From an uncultured Clostridia bacterium (GTDB taxonomy: Bacteria > Bacillota > Clostridia > Oscillospirales > Acutalibacteraceae), in the NCBI GenBank assembly GCA_946626015.1, contig CAMOTT010000070.1, positions 1 through 9,843 of the forward strand: a stretch of DNA of 9,843 bases, given 5' to 3'. The notes beneath the pieces were generated by a model. That model worked only from the letters and a program-made list of their open reading frames with translations, was not told the DNA's origin and did no database searches. Of this stretch, positions 6,925 to 9,843 are shown one piece after another (position 1 is the stretch's first letter; each line of letters opens with the position of its first letter). Position numbers and translations under genes: made by a program.

Positions 6925-8256
6925 TCAAAATTTGAAATCGCCTGTATCTATTAAATCTACGGCAGTGCCTATCTCGTTCATGGACTGCCTTATGGATATT
7001 TCCATAAAATCCTCCGCAAGAGAATCAAGGGAGGCCTCCACCGTCTCGCCGGTGGACATATTTTTGACGGTGACCTTTCCGCTTTCAAGCTCGTTGCCGC
7101 CTATTACGGCGGTGTAGCGCGCCTTCATTTTGTCCGCGAACTTCATCTGCGCCTTTACGGAACGGCCTGAAATATCGGTCATGACGCTTATGCCGGAGTT
7201 ACGCATATCAAAGGCTATCGCCGCGGCCTTGAGCCCGGCGTCTTCCCCGGCGGAGGCGATAAAGATATCGCAGACCTTTGCCTCGGGGAAGGCGACCCCC
7301 TGAGCCTCCATAAGCAGCAGGAGCCTTTCAATACCCATGCCGAAGCCCAGAGACGGAGTTTTTGCTCCGCCCAGCTCGTCAATAAGGCCGTCATAACGTC
7401 CGCCGCCGCAGACCGTGCCCTGGGCGCCTATCTGCCCGGAGACGAACTCGAAAACGGTGCGTGTGTAATAGTCCAGCCCCCTGACTATCCGGGGATTGAT
7501 GGTGTAGGATATATTCATGGCGTCAAGATATTTCTTGACGGAGTCGAAGTGTTTGGCACAGTCCTCGCAGATGTAGTCGATCACCACGGGAGCGCCGGCG
7601 GCGATCTCGGAACAGATGGGACTTTTGCAGTCAAGTATCCTCATGGGGTTTCTGTCCAGCCGCTCAAGGCAGGTGGGGCAGAGCTTGTCCTTGTGCTCAA
7701 AGAAATAATCCTTGAGAGCCTTATGGTAGTTCGCCCTGCATTCGGGACAGCCGATGGAGTTTATCTCAAGGGATAGCCCGGTAACGCCGAGAAAGGCAAA
7801 AATGCTGTCCGCAAGGGATATAAGCTCAGCGTCCGCCGAGGGCTCGGCGGTGCCGAAACACTCCACGCCGAACTGGTGGAATTCGCGCAGTCTGCCTGCC
7901 TGGGGCTTCTCGTACCTGTAACATGAGGTGAGGTAACATACCTTCTGGGGCAGAGGCTCGTTGAAAAGCCCGTGCTCAAGGAAGGCTCTGGCGGCTCCCG
8001 CCGTCCCCTCCGGGCGCAGGGTAATTGAACGGTCGCCCTTGTCCTTAAAGGTGTACATCTCTTTTTGAACAACGTCCGTGGTGTCACCCACTGAGCGTTG
8101 GAAAAGCTCGGTGTGCTCAAATACCGGCGTTCGGATCTCTTTGTATCCGAAGTTGCCGGCAATCTCGAGCATCTGGCTTTCTACATATTGGTTTTTGTGG
8201 CTCTGGGAGGGGAGAAGATCCTGGGTCCCCTTGGGAGCCTTTGTGAGCAGCGCCAT
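6925..8256 (-). CDS. hisS: Histidyl-tRNA synthetase with a cysteine-rich insertion
   Basis: A class II synthetase of 443 residues that charges tRNA-His. Landmarks are TLRPEGTAGAAR (79-90), motif 2 around YRYEKPQAGRLREF (113-126), the histidine-specific motifs RGLDYYTRTVFEF (259-271) and GGGRYDGL (284-291), and motif 3 LGFGMGIERLLLLM (303-316). The anticodon-binding domain is about 325-415, followed by a ~25-residue C-terminal extension. The insertion domain carries C170-x2-C173, C193-x2-C196, C210-x4-C215 and C230-x2-C233, which could hold two zinc ions. From memory, similar Cys-rich insertions occur in HisRS of other clostridia. ATG 8256 has an ideal AAGGAG at 8265-8270. Transcribed with aspS, as is common in Firmicutes, but no T-box leader lies upstream. 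Confidence 0.97.
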   Translation of the reverse strand: MALLTKAPKGTQDLLPSQSHKNQYVESQMLEIAGNFGYKEIRTPVFEHTELFQRSVGDTTDVVQKEMYTFKDKGDRSITLRPEGTAGAARAFLEHGLFNEPLPQKVCYLTSCYRYEKPQAGRLREFHQFGVECFGTAEPSADAELISLADSIFAFLGVTGLSLEINSIGCPECRANYHKALKDYFFEHKDKLCPTCLERLDRNPMRILDCKSPICSEIAAGAPVVIDYICEDCAKHFDSVKKYLDAMNISYTINPRIVRGLDYYTRTVFEFVSGQIGAQGTVCGGGRYDGLIDELGGAKTPSLGFGMGIERLLLLMEAQGVAFPEAKVCDIFIASAGEDAGLKAAAIAFDMRNSGISVMTDISGRSVKAQMKFADKMKARYTAVIGGNELESGKVTVKNMSTGETVEASLDSLAEDFMEISIRQSMNEIGTAVDLIDTGDFKF

Positions 8257-8287
8257 ACGGGTATCTCCTTAGTTACTGAATTATTAA

Positions 8288-8308
8288 GGCGGACAAAAAA
8301 TGCCCGCC
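8288..8308 (-). other. GC-rich hairpin in the mgsA-hisS gap
   Basis: On the minus strand GGCGGGC (8308-8302) pairs with GTCCGCC (8294-8288) over 7 pairs including one G-T, around the loop ATTTTTT. It lies 30 nt after the mgsA stop and 18 nt before the hisS ribosome site. The bases after it (TTAATAATTC) are not a T-run, so it is not a standard terminator. It may be a processing or stabilising hairpin, or an attenuating structure. Function is not established. Confidence 0.5.
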
Positions 8309-8337
8309 GGTTTCCTGCAAAGTGAACAGGGATATGA

Positions 8338-8748
8338 TCACCTGTGATTTTTCGGGTTTACTATATCGCGCCAGTCAAGGTCGCCCCGCTCAAGGCTGTG
8401 TATAAGCGCCTCAGCGGTGGCGATGTTGGTGGCGATGGGGATATTGTGTACATCGCAGAGTCTGAGAATGTCAGCTTCGTTGGGCTCCTCCGGCTTGCGG
8501 CTCAGAGGATCACGGAACATAAGAACAAGGTCAAGCTCATTGCAGGCGATCATAGCGGCTATCTGCTGGTCTCCGCCTTGCTGTCCGCTTAAAAAACGCT
8601 GTATCTCAAGACCGGTGGCCTCGCTTATCAGCTTGCCTGTGGTACCGGTGGCGCAAAGGGAGTGTCTGCTCAATATGCCGCAGTAAGCAATGCAAAACTG
8701 TGTGATAAGCTCCTTCTTCGCATCGTGGGCAATAAGTGCAATGTTCAT
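8338..8748 (-). CDS. mgsA: Methylglyoxal synthase family protein with altered active-site residues
   Basis: 136 residues, full length for the Gram-positive form. The family converts dihydroxyacetone phosphate to methylglyoxal and phosphate, a bypass of lower glycolysis. Matching elements are IALIAHD (H8, E. coli H19), K12 (K23), TGTTGKLI (34-41, phosphate site), SGQQGGDQQ with D60 (the catalytic base D71), FRDPL with D80 (D91), and VHNIPIATNIATAE. A gap-free alignment places Glu87 at E. coli His98 and Asn90 at Asp101, both active-site positions. Activity may therefore be changed, or this may be a lineage variant. ATG 8748 is preceded by a perfect AAGGAGG (8756-8762) at 7 nt. It is the first gene after the promoter at 8801-8829. 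The family call is secure; the catalytic call is less so. Confidence 0.9.
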   Translation of the reverse strand: MNIALIAHDAKKELITQFCIAYCGILSRHSLCATGTTGKLISEATGLEIQRFLSGQQGGDQQIAAMIACNELDLVLMFRDPLSRKPEEPNEADILRLCDVHNIPIATNIATAEALIHSLERGDLDWRDIVNPKNHR

Positions 8749-8800
8749 TTTGCGACCTCCTTGTATGTGAACTTTGATTTAATTGTCTACACTTATAACC

Positions 8801-8829
8801 ATTGTAACAAACATCAAACTGTATTTCAA
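8801..8829 (-). promoter_or_regulatory. Promoter of the mgsA-hisS-aspS-lipoprotein-pduL operon
   Basis: On the minus strand the -35 box TTGAAA (8829-8824) is 17 bp from the -10 box TACAAT (8806-8801). TGT before the -10 gives an extended -10. Transcription should start near 8794, leaving about 46 nt before the mgsA ATG. No other convincing promoter is seen between here and pduL. Confidence 0.8.
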
Positions 8830-8919
8830 GACTTTTTTAAATATTTATTACATAGACCGGCTATAAATAAGGTTGTAACAGTTTGCACAAATAAGACGGG
8901 AAAAGATAAGTCCGAAAAC

Positions 8920-8957
8920 AAAAAACAGGAGCGGCAATGTGTGAACAAAACCGCTCC
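8920..8957 (-). terminator. Intrinsic terminator after nadC
   Basis: On the minus strand GGAGCGG (8957-8951) pairs with CCGCTCC (8934-8928) around a 16-nt loop. TG and a run of six T follow (complement of A at 8920-8925). It begins 6 nt after the nadC stop and separates nadC from the mgsA operon. Confidence 0.82.
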
Positions 8958-8963
8958 CGAACG

Positions 8964-9800
8964 TTATTTTTTGAACTTCATCGATATATCAAAGGCTTTG
9001 ACGGAATGGGTCAGCGCCCCCATTGAGATGATATCCACCCCTGTGGCGGCCACTTGGGGGATAGTCTCGCTTGTGATGTTGCCGGAGGCCTCCAGCAAAG
9101 CCCTGCCGTCCACCAGTTCAACGGCGGCTTTCATATCCTCAAGGGACATATTGTCCAGCATTATTATTTCCGCGCCGCTGTCCAGCGCCTGATGAACCTC
9201 TTCAAGGTCACGGGTCTCCACTTCTATTTTTACCATGTGCCCCAAATGCGCACGAACGATATTCACGGCGTTTTCGATACCCCCGGCGGCGTCGATGTGG
9301 TTATCCTTGAGCATGGCGCCGTCCGAAAGGTTGTACCGGTGATTTTTCCCTCCGCCGCAGACCACGGCGTATTTCTGAAGGGCTCGGAGGGAGGGGAGGG
9401 TTTTGCGCGTGTCGGTGATCTGCGCCTTTGTGCCGGCGGTGAGCTTGACCGCCTCCGCCGTTGCCGTGGCGATGCCGGACATATGCTGAAGAATATTGAG
9501 CGCCGTGCGCTCGCCTTTAAGGAGGTAAACCGTCTTGCCGTGGAACCGGGCAATGATATCGCCTTTTTTGACCGCATGGCCGTCCTCAATGAGCTTTTCC
9601 GCCTTAAAAGAGGGATCGAGTATCTCAAACACACGCAGAGCTATATCGATACCGCAGAGCACACCCCCGGCCTTGGCGACAAAATATGCGTCGTCCTCCT
9701 GCTCCGGGGCAAAAAGGTAGTCTGTGGAAACGTCAACGTAGTTTATGTCCTCCTGAATGGCCTTTTTGATAAGATCGTCAATATAGAATTGAGTGAGCAT
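8964..9800 (-). CDS. nadC: Nicotinate-nucleotide pyrophosphorylase (quinolinate phosphoribosyltransferase)
   Basis: 278 residues, the normal length. The enzyme combines quinolinate with PRPP to give nicotinate mononucleotide and CO2 in de novo NAD synthesis. The N-terminal alpha/beta part is followed by the catalytic barrel with GERTALNILQHMSGIAT (96-112), DTRKTLPSLR (130-139), CGGGKNHRYNLSDG (148-161), LKDNHI (164-169), VKIEVE (190-195), LDN (215-217), EASGNI (237-242) and SMGALTHS (259-266). Basic residues that bind quinolinate and PRPP (R98, R132, K133, H154, R155, K165) and the acidic E194 and D216 are present. ATG 9800 matches the family's usual N-terminus. Its ribosome site is weak (AAAGG about 13 nt upstream, or GGTGAT close to the ATG), which may reflect translation coupled to an upstream gene. 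The frame stays open to the window edge, but the extra 14 residues do not look like NadC. nadA/nadB would be expected upstream but cannot be seen. Confidence 0.96.
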   Translation of the reverse strand: MLTQFYIDDLIKKAIQEDINYVDVSTDYLFAPEQEDDAYFVAKAGGVLCGIDIALRVFEILDPSFKAEKLIEDGHAVKKGDIIARFHGKTVYLLKGERTALNILQHMSGIATATAEAVKLTAGTKAQITDTRKTLPSLRALQKYAVVCGGGKNHRYNLSDGAMLKDNHIDAAGGIENAVNIVRAHLGHMVKIEVETRDLEEVHQALDSGAEIIMLDNMSLEDMKAAVELVDGRALLEASGNITSETIPQVAATGVDIISMGALTHSVKAFDISMKFKK

Positions 9801-9843
9801 ATAATCACCATAGCCTTTCGGGCAAAAAATAGTTAATTTGAAA

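Larger units (their letters stand above)
8763..8963. other. AT-rich intergenic region between nadC and mgsA
   Basis: About 200 bp without a gene. It holds the nadC terminator (8920-8957) and the mgsA promoter (8801-8829). TTGTAACA occurs twice on the plus strand (8803-8810 and 8873-8880), exactly 70 bp apart; the first copy overlaps the promoter -10. TATTTATTACATAG and CTATAAATA (about 8842-8869) form an imperfect inverted repeat. No open frame here has a ribosome site or a recognisable product, and no T-box or tRNA is seen. Confidence 0.7.

Noticed and set aside
8257..8337. T-box leader for hisS-aspS
   Set aside because: Too short, with no specifier stem, T-box sequence or terminator/antiterminator pair; only one small hairpin is present.
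8662..9192. 176-residue plus-strand frame spanning the mgsA-nadC gap
   Set aside because: Starts inside mgsA antisense and ends inside nadC antisense. It crosses the nadC terminator and mgsA promoter, has no ribosome site, and the protein looks like random AT-rich translation.
9054..9836. 260-residue plus-strand frame opposite nadC
   Set aside because: Shadow of nadC, whose conserved motifs fix the minus strand as coding.
9801..9843. Possible longer N-terminus of nadC or end of an upstream gene
   Set aside because: The frame is open to the edge, but the extra residues (FKLTIFCPKGYGDY) do not match NadC, and 43 bp is too little to identify another gene.
1..9843. Mobile elements, CRISPR arrays, tRNA or rRNA genes, toxin-antitoxin or defence genes
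   Set aside because: No spaced direct repeats, transposase or integrase motifs, cloverleaf sequences or known defence domains were seen on either strand.

Overview
The window looks like ordinary chromosomal DNA from a Gram-positive anaerobe of the class Clostridia, probably near Ruminococcus/Oscillospiraceae. This rests on moderate GC, strong AAGGAGG-type ribosome binding sites, TTGACA/TATAAT-like promoters with extended -10 elements, a lipoprotein with a Thr/Glu-rich linker, and the character of the HisRS, MgsA and NadC proteins. The taxon is an inference; no rRNA is present. I see no insertion sequence, phage gene, CRISPR array, tRNA or rRNA.

Layout. Bases 1-459 (+) are the C-terminal end of a probable surface protein whose start lies outside the window, closed by a hairpin terminator at 479-517. 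A strong promoter (572-600) then drives a roughly 200-nt leader that carries a yybP-ykoY (Mn2+) riboswitch (about 625-726) with an overlapping intrinsic terminator (711-753). The leader precedes an 896-residue P-type IIA cation ATPase (814-3504). A hairpin at 3522-3555 closes this gene and, read on the other strand, also closes the convergent minus-strand cluster.

Everything from 3580 to 9800 is on the minus strand. In transcription order it is nadC (9800-8964, own terminator), a 215-bp AT-rich gap with a clear promoter, then mgsA, hisS, aspS, a lipoprotein of unknown function and pduL. The last five are closely spaced (81, 18, 34 and 35 bp) and probably form one operon starting near 8794.

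How the parts work together. The riboswitch and ATPase form a self-contained metal homeostasis unit: Mn2+ binding should prevent termination and turn on an exporter. The mgsA operon mixes two aminoacyl-tRNA synthetases with two small metabolic enzymes (methylglyoxal synthase-like and phosphotransacylase), with no T-box leader before hisS-aspS. NadC belongs to NAD synthesis, whose other genes may lie beyond the right edge.

I did not find a clearly new biological system. The observations most worth checking are the Mn2+ riboswitch on a pump that would otherwise be annotated as a calcium ATPase, and an MgsA in which the positions of E. coli His98 and Asp101 are Glu and Asn.
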